From Candidatus Thorarchaeota archaeon SMTZ1-45 (GTDB lineage Archaea; Asgardarchaeota; Thorarchaeia; Thorarchaeales; Thorarchaeaceae): a stretch of 52,185 bases of DNA. Below are positions 1-9,030 of the stretch, in pieces. The notes under the pieces are model-generated. The model was not told the DNA's origin and did not search any database. It saw only the letters and a program-made list of their open reading frames with translations. Position numbers and translations under genes: made by a program. The stretch lies in assembly GCA_001563335.1 (NCBI GenBank), contig LRSL01000089.1, positions 1-52,185 on the forward strand. Direction: 5' to 3'. The stretch's first letter is position 1. Every line of letters starts with the position of its first letter.

Positions 1-2
1 CA

Positions 3-260
3 ATTGATGACTACCTTGACCGATTGACTCAACAAATTGTGGGCAAATTCAATCGAGCCAATTTGAATGACCTCCATATCTATGTCACCCATGACACAGT
101 GATTGCTGCATCACGAAGTATCTACTTAGACTATCCAGTCGATGAGGGACTTTCAGTTTCTTTTCTTGGCGGATATGGCATTGCAAAGACTGATAGCAAG
201 CTAGTGGGCTTTAAAGACGGAGAGGTAGTCAATATTACTAGAAACTTCCCACTCCATTGA
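3..260 (+). CDS. Histidine phosphatase-like protein, C-terminal fragment (5' end outside window)
   Basis: The reading frame is already open at the left edge and closes at a TGA, so only about 85 C-terminal residues are present. A TTG at 24 is in frame, but the open frame before it argues for truncation by the window rather than a short gene. The stretch VTHDTVIAA resembles the second catalytic His-Asp pair of branch-2 histidine phosphatases (histidine acid phosphatases), where HD acts as proton donor. It is followed by a glycine-containing beta segment, as is usual near the end of that fold. The first RHG motif would lie upstream and cannot be checked, so the family call is inference from one motif. 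The next gene converges on it from the other strand. Confidence 0.55.
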   Translation: MDDYLDRLTQQIVGKFNRANLNDLHIYVTHDTVIAASRSIYLDYPVDEGLSVSFLGGYGIAKTDSKLVGFKDGEVVNITRNFPLH

Positions 261-291
261 GATGACAGATCTTCACTCTGCATTATCTTGT

Positions 292-1317
292 TTAATCTCC
301 CATTTTGTCTTCATAGAAGATGTTGGGATGATATGGATAAGGCCACTCAGGAGCATTATCCAAAATACTCTCAATCTCTTCAAGCGTGTTCTTTGAGAGG
401 CTCACATCAGAAGCTCTAACATTTTCAATCACGTGTTCAGGCTTTGTAGCACCTACCAGTGCTGTTGAAACCTCAGGGCGTCTAAGAACCCAAGCTAGCG
501 CCAGCTGTCCAGTAGTGATATCGAGTGAAGATGCAATCTCTCCAAGTTTTCTTACCTTTGATATATTCTCCTCAGTGAGATATTTGTTCATTATCTGAGA
601 TGTGGCTCCCCGACTACCTTCTGGCACACCATCATTGTATTTTCCCGTAAGAAGACCCTGTGCCAGTGGACTAAAAACTGTAAACCCCATACCATGAGTC
701 TTTCCCACTGCTAAGATCTCTAGCTCAATGAAGCGGGAGAGCATATTGTATAGGGGCTGTTCAACGATCGTGTATAGGGGCTGTTCAACGATCGGTCTGT
801 GCGCACCAGACTCCTTTGCCACTGCATTCACTCGTTCAAGCTGAGCTGCGGTCCATGCGGAGGTTCCCCAGTACAATACCTTTCCAGCTTTGATGAGGTC
901 ATCCATCGCCATAATGGTTTCTCTCACAGGTGTCGTGTAATCGTATCTGTGCAGAAAGTATATGTCAATATGGTCCAGATTCAAGCGCTCCAAGGTGCCA
1001 TCAATAGCATTCATGATGTTCTTTCTGTTGTTACCCCAATCAGTAATCTCCTCACTTGTAGGCCAGAAGACCTTACTTGATATTACCAAATTCCTTCTAC
1101 TGACGTTCTCATCCCTAAGAAACTGAGCTATGACCTCCTCAGCTTTGCCTCCTGCATAGATCTCTGCAGAGTCGATAAAATTGACCCCGTTGTCCAGCGC
1201 TGTGGCCATGCACTTTTTGGCCACCTCATTGTCAACAGTCCCACCATAAGTCAACCAAGAACCAAGTGAAATCTCACTGATTTTCAGACCACTTTTTCCA
1301 ACCTTTCGATATCTCAA
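292..1317 (-). CDS. Aldo/keto reductase with an internal 8-residue tandem duplication
   Basis: NAD(P)H-dependent carbonyl reductase of the AKR superfamily, closest by eye to the Kv-beta-like group (SYIAYGTW-type start, GKYNDG and LVGATKPEH segments). The catalytic tetrad is present: Asp49, Tyr54, Lys82 and His123. Length (341) is normal for the family. The start is TTG, with an AAGGAG about ten bases upstream; the only nearby ATG is out of frame. Residues about 175-191 contain IVEQPLY twice in a row, encoded by a perfect 24-bp tandem repeat. This lies just before the NMLSR segment near the substrate/cofactor loop, so activity may be affected. The gene is divergent from a PadR-type regulator, which may control it; the shared intergenic region contains TTAAC-AATA-GTTAA. 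Confidence 0.93.
   Translation of the reverse strand: MRYRKVGKSGLKISEISLGSWLTYGGTVDNEVAKKCMATALDNGVNFIDSAEIYAGGKAEEVIAQFLRDENVSRRNLVISSKVFWPTSEEITDWGNNRKNIMNAIDGTLERLNLDHIDIYFLHRYDYTTPVRETIMAMDDLIKAGKVLYWGTSAWTAAQLERVNAVAKESGAHRPIVEQPLYTIVEQPLYNMLSRFIELEILAVGKTHGMGFTVFSPLAQGLLTGKYNDGVPEGSRGATSQIMNKYLTEENISKVRKLGEIASSLDITTGQLALAWVLRRPEVSTALVGATKPEHVIENVRASDVSLSKNTLEEIESILDNAPEWPYPYHPNIFYEDKMGD
747..794. repeat. Perfect 24-bp tandem duplication inside the aldo/keto reductase gene
   Basis: Bases 747-770 and 771-794 are identical. Because the unit is 24 bp the reading frame is kept, adding eight residues. Homologues normally have one EQPLYN-like segment here, so one copy is extra (inference from the family pattern). 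Confidence 0.95.
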
Positions 1318-1351
1318 AAGAACATCTCCTTATTCTTCTCTCTTATTTATT

Positions 1352-1365
1352 TTAACAATAGTTAA
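1352..1365. promoter_or_regulatory. Inverted repeat TTAAC-AATA-GTTAA between divergent AKR and PadR genes
   Basis: A perfect 5-bp inverted repeat with a 4-bp spacer in the AT-rich 140-bp divergent promoter region. It lies about 35 bp upstream of the AKR start, next to TATA-like sequence (TTAATATTATTATG). Position and symmetry suggest an operator, possibly for the adjacent PadR protein; binding is inferred only. Confidence 0.4.
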
Positions 1366-1457
1366 TATTATTATGTGTTTGGTTTCAGTACAAGACCGTT
1401 TTTAGCTGTGAAAATATCACTAGTGATACATTCGAATGACATAAAGGTTAGTCCTCC

Positions 1458-2234
1458 TTGAATCAAAGCATGCTTGGCCCTTTCCGTAGAATGATAGAAG
1501 TCTTTCAAGAGAAAGAAGCGACTACTCCTGAAAAAGCTCTTACATGGAAGGATCTAGGTTTTCCTACTGAGTTTGAAGTGTTTTCTTCACAGTTACCTCC
1601 AGATGAATCTCCCATAGTACGTGTTGGTAACAAGTATTACTTGTCTGAAAAGCGTTTGACAGAATTGAGGAAGAGGAGAAATGAGCTATTTAGCCCTCTG
1701 AGAAAGTGGATTAAACATACCGCGAAAGTACCAAAGGGATTTCTTCGATATCAGGTGCTCTATAAATTGAAGGAACGTCCAATGTCTGGTTCAGAACTTA
1801 CAGCAGCAATCGAAGAGGACCTAGGTGGTTTCTGGAAACCTAAACCTGGCTCCATGTATCCTTTGCTGAAGAGTCTTTTCAGAGATGGGCTTACAAGAGA
1901 AATACCTGATGAAGATGGGCGAACTCGAAGATATGAATTGACTCCAAAAGGATTAGAGTTCATTGAGAATGAAATCGAAAGGAGCAGTGAACTTCGCGAG
2001 AAGATAAGCCAAGTTCTTTTCCCATCTGCCTCTTTCTCTCCATTCATGGACAGTCCTGAAAAGATACCACCTGCTCTTCAGAATCTTTTCCCAACTCTTC
2101 TGAGCTTGCGTATCCTACTAATGAGCAACCCCTCTCCGATAATACTTGAAGAGATTGCCAAAGCTGCTGAGCGTTTCATTCTTGAGCTAGAAAAAATTCG
2201 AAAAAAGTATGAGCCCTCAGACTCAACCAACTAG
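1458..2234 (+). CDS. PadR-family transcriptional regulator with N-terminal extension
   Basis: Winged-helix repressor of the PadR family. The diagnostic region spans about residues 95-175: a helix with LYKLKERPMSGSEL, then KPKPGSMYPLLKSLFRDGL, and a wing with GRTRRYELTPKG. The first 90 or so residues are an extension not typical of short PadR proteins, and the C-terminal part is helical and probably dimerises. The start is taken as TTG 1458; ATG 1470 in the same frame is an alternative, and neither has a strong SD. It is divergent from the aldo/keto reductase, the classic arrangement for a local repressor and its target. The ligand is unknown. Confidence 0.85.
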   Translation: MNQSMLGPFRRMIEVFQEKEATTPEKALTWKDLGFPTEFEVFSSQLPPDESPIVRVGNKYYLSEKRLTELRKRRNELFSPLRKWIKHTAKVPKGFLRYQVLYKLKERPMSGSELTAAIEEDLGGFWKPKPGSMYPLLKSLFRDGLTREIPDEDGRTRRYELTPKGLEFIENEIERSSELREKISQVLFPSASFSPFMDSPEKIPPALQNLFPTLLSLRILLMSNPSPIILEEIAKAAERFILELEKIRKKYEPSDSTN

Positions 2235-2301
2235 ACTTCTTCTACACCTTGTAATGATGCGTATGTGAAAAATGATATACCCTGCATCCAATCTATAACT
2301 C

Positions 2302-3033
2302 ATGGCGTGTGATCGTTTGAAGAGCTCTGTAGATCGATTGCAAATTATTCGTTCAGGAACAACAATGCGTGATCCTGAAGTCTGGAAACTAGGGTTTAAT
2401 GGTCCTGAAATACGAGCATTGGAACAAGATCTTGGTGTGCTGAACTTAGCAACTGTCATTCTTGTGGAATCTGATGGGCTAAATATTCTGATTGACACAA
2501 GTTGGGAGGGCACGAGTGATGAAACAGTAGTGCCTATCGAGCAGAACAGGTTAGTCATGGAACTGAATTACTTTGGTGTTAAACCTGAAGATATTGATGA
2601 GATCTTTATTACCCACTGGCACTGGGACCACTGGGAGAACATCTACCTTTTCCCGCAAGCTCGTGTTTACTTTGCTGGTTGCCCGTCAAACTTTGTAAAA
2701 AAGAATCTAGGTATGATTTCAGCAGATAATGAGATTCTCAAACTCAATGAGAATGACGATTGGCACTCTGGACTGGAGATACTAAAAACAGATGGGCATT
2801 CAGACCACGACCACTCTTTGGTTATTCAATACAAGAATAAAACGTTCGTCGCAGCAGGTGACGCAATAGTTTCCAAGATGTATTACCACACTGATACATT
2901 CTTCCCAAATGATCGAGTAACTGACTTTCAAGAAGAACTTCAAGCCTCATTCAGGAAAATTGTCAACCGAGCAGACTTTATCATCCCAGGTCATGATGGT
3001 CCCTTTGTCAACTACAAAAAAGGGCAATATTAG
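2302..3033 (+). CDS. Metallo-beta-lactamase-fold hydrolase
   Basis: A binuclear metal hydrolase of the MBL superfamily. The metal-binding HxHxDH motif is in THWHWDHWEN at about residues 103-112. Further ligands are the His in DGHSDHDHS and the Asp in AAGDAIVS, and the closing IIPGHDGP carries the last His. This order resembles N-acyl homoserine lactonase-like and related lactonases, but the substrate cannot be read from sequence. ATG 2302 gives 243 residues; an internal ATG at residue 22 (MRDPEVWKLG) is a possible alternative. It lies 67 bp after the PadR gene, on the same strand. Confidence 0.88.
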   Translation: MACDRLKSSVDRLQIIRSGTTMRDPEVWKLGFNGPEIRALEQDLGVLNLATVILVESDGLNILIDTSWEGTSDETVVPIEQNRLVMELNYFGVKPEDIDEIFITHWHWDHWENIYLFPQARVYFAGCPSNFVKKNLGMISADNEILKLNENDDWHSGLEILKTDGHSDHDHSLVIQYKNKTFVAAGDAIVSKMYYHTDTFFPNDRVTDFQEELQASFRKIVNRADFIIPGHDGPFVNYKKGQY

Positions 3034-3149
3034 AAGACCTCTTGCTGGTATGAAAAGTTGTAACAAAATTAGCCATCGCTCTTAAAATTAAACCTTTTAA
3101 GTAAGCCAAGTATCGGCATTCTTAACCTCTTTGAAGTGAGTTGTTACAG

Positions 3150-3494
3150 TTGTCCAAACAAGAAACGGAATCCGACACGGATAGAGAAAGCAGAAGTCTA
3201 AGGGACGAGCTATTAGGTCGGTTTGAACGTGATGAACTCGGCCTGAAACACCGAGAGATATCGGTCATGACCAGGCTGAGTACGGATATTGTCGAGATTC
3301 TAGACGCGTTGGTCGAACTGGAGATATTCAAGAGTCGGTCGGAAGTGGTAGCATCATTTGTTGAGAAAGCAATAATGGACCGCAAAAGTGTCTTTGACTC
3401 CATATCAAAGCAGGCAAGTGATATTACAAAGAAACGAGAGGCGGCAAAGCATCTGGCATTTCAAGCGATTCAATCCAAGAGCGAATCCGACTAA
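3150..3494 (+). CDS. Small protein with ribbon-helix-helix-like central segment
   Basis: About 114 residues, charged at both ends. The middle part (ISVMTRLSTDIVEILDALVELEIFKSRSEVVASFVEKAI region) has the beta strand, helix, turn, helix layout of CopG/Arc-like ribbon-helix-helix proteins, followed by a lysine-rich helical tail. This suggests a DNA-binding dimer, but the family match is by pattern only. TTG 3150 is preferred because AAGTGAG sits nine bases upstream; TTG 3141 is an in-frame alternative. A TATA-like CTTTTAAG lies near 3095-3105. Its stop is one base from the end of the convergent SDR gene. Confidence 0.6.
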   Translation: MSKQETESDTDRESRSLRDELLGRFERDELGLKHREISVMTRLSTDIVEILDALVELEIFKSRSEVVASFVEKAIMDRKSVFDSISKQASDITKKREAAKHLAFQAIQSKSESD

Positions 3495-3495
3495 A

Positions 3496-5046
3496 TCAAA
3501 AGATGTCTGTATAGCAATCGTTCGGGTAGTAATTCGCCGCCTCCTTATCGTGGTTAGGATACCAAACTTGTGCGAAGAAGGGGTTTCTCTTTGCAATCTC
3601 GTCATCATTCCACGGAGGCGCAAGACACTCTGGACACCAATGACCAGTCTTTAACACAAGATAGGGCGTTCCTTCGAACCTGTGATTGAATGCACATTTC
3701 CACATCAGATGGGTATACATGTCATTGTCCCATTGAGTAGAGAGAAGTTCCCCTCCACGGAAGTGGGCTGCTCCCTGAAGGTCACTTATTTCAAGAGAAT
3801 CCTTGGACTCGTCATATCCATGATCCAATCTGATCCACTCTGGTCTAAGATTGGGCATGTCTTGGTCATCCCAGTCACCAATGGCCTCGTATCTCTCATA
3901 GGACCCATAGAATGCAGATATTCTCCTATCGTTCCTGTTCTCATACCAATAGAGCGTGCCGTCTTTTCCTGAGACCATCTCTTTCATCCTTTTGTAGGCC
4001 ATTTTGCGAATGAAAGAACGTATGCCTGGTATCCTGTTCAGAAACGCAGCTACCCTCAGCACGAATGGGCGATTCTTCATCACTTGGTCATAATGGTCCT
4101 CCAGTGACTCTCCCCAATTGTGTATGTACTTGTTGAGAATCCAGCTATCCTCAAAATAATGGCAATGGAAATTCCTAAGAGCAAACCATTTTCGCTCCAT
4201 GATTTTCCGATAGTTTCCCATGCCAAGCATCATCATCATTCTTTCAACATATTCAATAAAGACGACTCTGCAGCTTGGGCCACCACCCATGTTGTAGACA
4301 CGACGCCAAAAATCTGAATCTTCAGGAACATCCAGACAGGTCACAAGTCCTCTTCCAGCATCAAAACATGTGTTCAGCTCGATACATGTGTCTATTGGCT
4401 GATGGAACATAATTGGGTCCATCAGGCTCATGGCATCTGGAATGGCGATGTATGTCTGTCTAAGAGACGCCCAATACTTTAATCCTGAATCAATAACAGC
4501 TCGTTCTCCTCGAATCTTGCATGTCGCATAGAAATCAAACACACTTGGTTTCAGGGGGTCTCCAACTCGACCCATATGGATGGACTGCAAGCGGTCACCA
4601 GTTTCTGCCACTGAGCCAACATAGACGAACTTGATGTGGTCCTGTCCCCCCACCTCATAGATGGCTTTGATTACGTGTTCAATTGCCCTTGTATTGACAG
4701 CCTCAGACATCTCTGGATTGTGATCTGCAGCAGGGGCAATGAATGCCATAGGAGAGAGAATCCAATCAACACCACGTACAGACTCAAGGACGTCTGAATA
4801 TTCTGTGGCATCACCCCAGACTATCTTGAAACCTTCCCCCTCCATGACACCATTTCCAGGTATACCAACCAATCCACATTGTCGTTCATAAGGGGCAAAA
4901 AGTTTCTTGTTCTTTTCAGAAGGTCGTAGCAAGAGAACGATGTTGTATTTCCGCTGACCATTTTCATCTATGCGAGTCCAGAGCTCCTTGAATGCAACAA
5001 AACCCATAGACCCAGATGCACCAAGTAACAAAACAATCTCTTTCAT
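3496..5046 (-). CDS. NAD(P)-binding extended SDR / epimerase-like protein
   Basis: Rossmann-fold oxidoreductase of the extended short-chain dehydrogenase type. The dinucleotide motif GASGSMG is at residues 9-15 of the chosen protein and the catalytic YxxxK is YATCK at about 173-177. The C-terminal half (over 250 residues) is longer than in sugar-nucleotide epimerases and contains several Trp/Cys-rich stretches, including WCPECLAPPW, so the substrate is probably unusual. The start is ATG 5046. An upstream ATG at 5073 adds nine residues, but it is only about ten bases from a TATA element (about 5083-5097), so transcription would begin after it. Single gene, convergent with the preceding small protein. 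Confidence 0.82.
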   Translation of the reverse strand: MKEIVLLLGASGSMGFVAFKELWTRIDENGQRKYNIVLLLRPSEKNKKLFAPYERQCGLVGIPGNGVMEGEGFKIVWGDATEYSDVLESVRGVDWILSPMAFIAPAADHNPEMSEAVNTRAIEHVIKAIYEVGGQDHIKFVYVGSVAETGDRLQSIHMGRVGDPLKPSVFDFYATCKIRGERAVIDSGLKYWASLRQTYIAIPDAMSLMDPIMFHQPIDTCIELNTCFDAGRGLVTCLDVPEDSDFWRRVYNMGGGPSCRVVFIEYVERMMMMLGMGNYRKIMERKWFALRNFHCHYFEDSWILNKYIHNWGESLEDHYDQVMKNRPFVLRVAAFLNRIPGIRSFIRKMAYKRMKEMVSGKDGTLYWYENRNDRRISAFYGSYERYEAIGDWDDQDMPNLRPEWIRLDHGYDESKDSLEISDLQGAAHFRGGELLSTQWDNDMYTHLMWKCAFNHRFEGTPYLVLKTGHWCPECLAPPWNDDEIAKRNPFFAQVWYPNHDKEAANYYPNDCYTDIF

Positions 5047-5106
5047 GGTGGCGCCTCTGAGATGAGTGCCCATCAGAGGGATATATTATGATATTGTTGA
5101 GGAATC

Positions 5107-5487
5107 TTACCCGTGTAAATCCGAGGGTTCCCATAATTCGATCTTGTTCCCCTCAGGATCCATAAACCATGCAAACTTACCCTCAGGTGTTTCTTGAACT
5201 CCCTTCTCATCCACCTCAACGCCTCTTGATTTCAAATCTGCAACTATCTCCTCAATGTCACTCACAACAAAGTTAATCATCCAGGTCGAGTCGCTTGGGC
5301 TGAAGTATTTCGTGTCTTCGGGAAATGGTCCCCACAGAGTATAGCCTGGTGCCTTCAGGTCTTTCCATTTGAAGTAGACATACCCCTCCTCATCGGGTTT
5401 CAAACCTAGATTCTCTTCGTACCATTTCTGAAGTTTCGTTTTGTTATTTGACTTGAAGAAGACTCCTCCAATTCCTCTCACTGTCAT
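5107..5487 (-). CDS. VOC-family (glyoxalase/bleomycin-resistance fold) protein
   Basis: A 126-residue single-domain vicinal-oxygen-chelate protein. It shows the beta-alpha-beta-beta-beta units of the family: GIGGVFFKSNN-type first strand, WYEENLG helix, then WMINFVVSDIEEIVADLKSRGVEV, and the closing AWFMDPEGNKIELWEP with the usual metal-binding Glu. Members include isomerases, dioxygenases and resistance proteins, so the reaction is not predictable. It ends 60 bases upstream of the SDR gene on the same strand and may share its transcript. Confidence 0.85.
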   Translation of the reverse strand: MTVRGIGGVFFKSNNKTKLQKWYEENLGLKPDEEGYVYFKWKDLKAPGYTLWGPFPEDTKYFSPSDSTWMINFVVSDIEEIVADLKSRGVEVDEKGVQETPEGKFAWFMDPEGNKIELWEPSDLHG

Positions 5488-5553
5488 TGTTCATTTCACT
5501 GACTTCCACGATATGACCAATCTATATGTTAGTTCAGGTATGGAAGGATTTCA

Positions 5554-7125
5554 TCAACTTCTTTTTCGCAGACTATATCCAATGATTAGCAAAACAACCA
5601 CAACAACAACAACAGTGATCAAAATCTCAAGTAGTATTGGACTTCCTAATGATACAGGTGGAGGAGAAAAAATCCAAACCATTGTGTCACTCATACCTCC
5701 ACCGTACTCATCTTGAACTGCTCTAAGTGTTGGAAGGTCATCCGAGCTTGTATATCCAATAACCGCAATGTTACCACCAGCAATAGACATGCCCAACACA
5801 TAGTCATTCATCTGACCTCCAAAATAACTACCAAATGCAACACTTGGCGTTTCTCCTCTAATGAGAGCGATATACCCATCAGTACCACCACTACAGTTCT
5901 GTTGAAACGGGTTTACTGTGGGCATATCAGTGGATGCAGTCGGCATTGTAATTAATATTGCATCACCTGGAAGAACCTCCATTGCATATGAGCGATCTTC
6001 AAGATTGCCTCCAAGGTAACTTGACAAAAGAAGACTATCACCGTTTCCACTCAGTTTTGCGAAGAATGCATCATATGCCGCAGTGTTATTCTGTAGTTGG
6101 TTTTCTAGTGGAAAATCTGAAGATCCTGTGTATCCTGACACGACGATATTGTTACTGGAATCGAAGCCTACCTGGTCCCCAAACTCCCAACCATTCCCTC
6201 CCAACAATGATGACCAATAAAGGGATGAGCAATCCGATGTGAACTTGGCTACAAAACAGTCCGTTAGCCCACCACCGTAGGTCTGCTGGTATGCAGAGTC
6301 AGTTGCTACTGCATCTCCATTAGTCATTCCAACAATTACCAGGTCGCCGGTTGCATCAATACCAACAGCCCATGCATCATCGGCTGTTGTGTTACCAAAG
6401 AAAGTTGATGAAATAATGGAATGATTTTCACTGCCCATCGATGTGATGAAGACATCAGAGTTTCCGCCTCCAAAGCTCTCTTGATAGGCACCCGGACTTG
6501 TGAAGAAGTCAGCTGACTCAGTGGACCCAACGATTACATAGTTCCCATTAAAATCAAGGACAATGTCCTCTATGCGATCAGATTCATTGCCACCAAAATA
6601 TGTCGAGAAAATAAGAGTCCCATTACTACTGAATTTCGCCAGAAATGCATCAGAGGGTCCGTTCAACTCTTCCTGGATTGGGTTCAAGACTGTGAGATTG
6701 TCTGAACTTGTACCTCCAGCAACGATGATATATCCGTAAGCATCAACTAACAGTGCCATTGGCTCTTCAAGTCCACTCCCACCAAAGTAAGTATAGAACT
6801 CAACCTGGTACTGAGGATTCAACTTCACAATGAATGCATCTCCTCCTCCTCTGTATTCCTCTTGATGTGCGTTGACAACCGGAAGTCCAGATGACCTAGT
6901 CATACCGGTCAGTACAAAGCTACCATCAGTACAACAGTAAATATCATTTGACCACTCCTCGCCATCTCCACCAAAATAGGAACAAAATAGTACATCTAGC
7001 CCCTTAGTAGCTATTACCTCCTCCAAAGAAATGCTAGTCTGAGCTACGTACTGTCCTCGACCTGTTTCAATCAAAACAACTCCTGAAATGAATATAAGAA
7101 AGACTGCGAGAGTCATCAAACGCAT
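5554..7125 (-). CDS. SBBP-repeat beta-propeller surface protein, C-terminally anchored
   Basis: A secreted and membrane-anchored propeller protein. An N-terminal hydrophobic signal (MRLMTLAVFLIFISGVVLI) leads into about eight repeats with the SBBP signature: YFGG, then GYIIVAGGTSS-like strand, then a DAF(L/I)AKF strand, each about 55-60 residues. The protein ends in a strongly hydrophobic segment (ILITVVVVVVVLLIIGY) and a short KRS tail, giving an outside propeller with a C-terminal anchor. ATG 7125 is chosen because AAGGAGG lies seven bases upstream; the in-frame TTG at 7131 is too close to it. Likely binds a ligand or partner at the cell surface; no catalytic residues are evident. Confidence 0.88.
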   Translation of the reverse strand: MRLMTLAVFLIFISGVVLIETGRGQYVAQTSISLEEVIATKGLDVLFCSYFGGDGEEWSNDIYCCTDGSFVLTGMTRSSGLPVVNAHQEEYRGGGDAFIVKLNPQYQVEFYTYFGGSGLEEPMALLVDAYGYIIVAGGTSSDNLTVLNPIQEELNGPSDAFLAKFSSNGTLIFSTYFGGNESDRIEDIVLDFNGNYVIVGSTESADFFTSPGAYQESFGGGNSDVFITSMGSENHSIISSTFFGNTTADDAWAVGIDATGDLVIVGMTNGDAVATDSAYQQTYGGGLTDCFVAKFTSDCSSLYWSSLLGGNGWEFGDQVGFDSSNNIVVSGYTGSSDFPLENQLQNNTAAYDAFFAKLSGNGDSLLLSSYLGGNLEDRSYAMEVLPGDAILITMPTASTDMPTVNPFQQNCSGGTDGYIALIRGETPSVAFGSYFGGQMNDYVLGMSIAGGNIAVIGYTSSDDLPTLRAVQDEYGGGMSDTMVWIFSPPPVSLGSPILLEILITVVVVVVVLLIIGYSLRKRS

Positions 7126-7252
7126 TACCAAACCTCCTTACTACAAGTTGACACGTTTTAACCTGAATAAGAGGGAAATGTTCACAGCATGCGCCCATCC
7201 ATCAAATCTGCCCGGCAGAAATCACATATGTTGTCGATGGTGAGTCTGAATC

Positions 7253-7984
7253 ATGCCAGCATCATGGGATGAAGTAGCATATGACTACCACAAGACTGTA
7301 GGTGAAACCGGGGATTCATACCATCGGACCTATGTCAATCCAGTAATTTTTGATATTCTAGGAAACATCAATGGATTAATAGTACTTGATCTTGCCTGTG
7401 GTCAGGGCTATCTTTCAAGAATACTCGCCCGCAAGGGAGCAAGGGTTGTTGGTATTGACATATCAGAAAAGATGCTTGAGATTGCTCAGAATTCCGAAAA
7501 AGCTGAACCTTTGGGCGTGAAATATATTCGATGCAATTCAGGGGATATGTCAGAGATTGCTGACGAATCCATTGACTGCATTGTTTCCACCTTTGGATTT
7601 CATGACATCAAAGAGATTGGCGCAACAATCGAGGAGTGCAGTCGTGTTCTCAAGAGTGGAGGAAAACTAGTATTTGCAATCCCACATCCCTTCACCTATG
7701 CACGACGAGTACAAGATGAGGAGGGCTACTATCTTCAGATTCGAGATTATATGTCAATCAAAGAAATCCCTCATCCCAAATACAAAGATACTGAAGTTGT
7801 AGCTTACCATCGACCCCTCTCCTATTACTTTGAGAGACTTTTCTCTGTTGGAATGCAGATAGTCGCTTTTAGAGAAGTTACAGCTGAGTTATCCAGGGGT
7901 CGACCAATCAAAGATAAACAACTTCTTGCGTACAAAAGGGAGATTCCAGGATTCCTCGTTGTAGGTCTGGTAAAAGTCATGTAG
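7253..7984 (+). CDS. Class I SAM-dependent methyltransferase
   Basis: Rossmann-like methyltransferase. Motif I is LDLACGQGYLSRIL, followed by the acidic motif II in VVGIDISEKML, the CNSGDM region and post-motif ESIDCIVSTFGFHDI. Length (243) fits the UbiE/Methyltransf_11 group. The substrate is not predictable. ATG 7253 follows GGTGAG at about nine bases. It is divergent from the SBBP surface protein and convergent with the DUF362 gene. Confidence 0.9.
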   Translation: MPASWDEVAYDYHKTVGETGDSYHRTYVNPVIFDILGNINGLIVLDLACGQGYLSRILARKGARVVGIDISEKMLEIAQNSEKAEPLGVKYIRCNSGDMSEIADESIDCIVSTFGFHDIKEIGATIEECSRVLKSGGKLVFAIPHPFTYARRVQDEEGYYLQIRDYMSIKEIPHPKYKDTEVVAYHRPLSYYFERLFSVGMQIVAFREVTAELSRGRPIKDKQLLAYKREIPGFLVVGLVKVM

Positions 7985-7995
7985 AGAATAGACTC

Positions 7996-8922
7996 TCAAG
8001 AAAAATGAGATAGTGGTTGACTTGCTGCTAGTCTTACAGGTTCTTCATCCCACTCACCAAAGTTCTGAGCAGCGAGTTTCAAATATCCAACTGAGTTTGG
8101 ATCTAGTCCAACATGCGAGGTGACAACAGCATCCAGCTCGAGAGTGTCATCACAACTCCATAGAACACCAGGATTTGTGAAGACTTGAGGTTCTAATGTC
8201 ATTCCGCTTGATGCACTATGAACTGCCTCCACAACTCCCCTAGTCTTGAACAGCGACCGATAGATCTTGTTCATGTCAATGATACTGGAATTCATTGCCT
8301 TGTTCATCTCTCCATGGAATTCTCCTCGATCCGGTCCTGGAATCATACCAAAGAGATTCTTTAGAGTCAAAGAGATGACAATATCCTCTCCCATGAATTT
8401 GAGCTTTGCAAGATTGAGAAGCGTTCCATCACTCATGTCGTATAACCGCTGAGGTACAAATGATGCCATCTTCTTCGTGAATAACGGTGCGTACGAATCC
8501 TCTACAATTCTTTGGATGGTTTCTTGTTCTACTACCCGACCTGCCCAGATCTCCTCTGTGATATTGATATACTCTACATCATGTTTTTCCAAGACCTTGT
8601 CAATTCCAGAGTATCGTAGAAACCATTTGTCAGAGTTGCGTAAAGCATCGCGGTCGAATGACCCGTACTTCTTCTGCTCTACTGCCTCTCTGCATCTGGC
8701 CCATCCATAGCTCTCAACGACGATAGCATCACCATCAATTGCAGTGAGTGTCCAATCTAAGACTGTCGCCTCAGTGAAGATGACAGAGAACCCCCAGTTT
8801 GGTTTAATGACCACAGGGGGTGTTAGGTCGAGGTCCTTGATGACCTCAATGAACGACTCTCTTTGAGTCCGATCCTGGAATGTAACGCGCCCGAATGTCC
8901 GAATACTGTCTTGCTGCATCAT
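7996..8922 (-). CDS. DUF362 domain protein
   Basis: Recognised as DUF362 by three conserved features in order: the N-terminal VVIKPNWG segment, the central KLKFMGEDIVISLTLKNLFGMIPG block, and the C-terminal DAVVTSHVGLDPNSVGYLKLA block. DUF362 proteins often carry an additional 4Fe-4S ferredoxin domain; this 308-residue copy has none, so it is a minimal form. The function of the family is not settled. ATG 8922 is followed by a second ATG and has no clear SD, which may indicate a leaderless transcript. Convergent with the methyltransferase gene, 11 bp apart. Confidence 0.8.
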   Translation of the reverse strand: MMQQDSIRTFGRVTFQDRTQRESFIEVIKDLDLTPPVVIKPNWGFSVIFTEATVLDWTLTAIDGDAIVVESYGWARCREAVEQKKYGSFDRDALRNSDKWFLRYSGIDKVLEKHDVEYINITEEIWAGRVVEQETIQRIVEDSYAPLFTKKMASFVPQRLYDMSDGTLLNLAKLKFMGEDIVISLTLKNLFGMIPGPDRGEFHGEMNKAMNSSIIDMNKIYRSLFKTRGVVEAVHSASSGMTLEPQVFTNPGVLWSCDDTLELDAVVTSHVGLDPNSVGYLKLAAQNFGEWDEEPVRLAASQPLSHFS

Positions 8923-9030
8923 AGAAGTGGACCATGTGGATTCGGTAAAGTAGTATTCACTCGGAGATTTTGAGAGTTAGAAATGTTGATAGTCGGGGGT
9001 GTCCAGTTAGTAAAGCAAGGAGGATTCTAA

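Noticed and set aside
3388..3654. 88-codon + strand frame across the end of the RHH-like and SDR genes
   Set aside because: Overlaps two supported genes on both strands and shows no family pattern.
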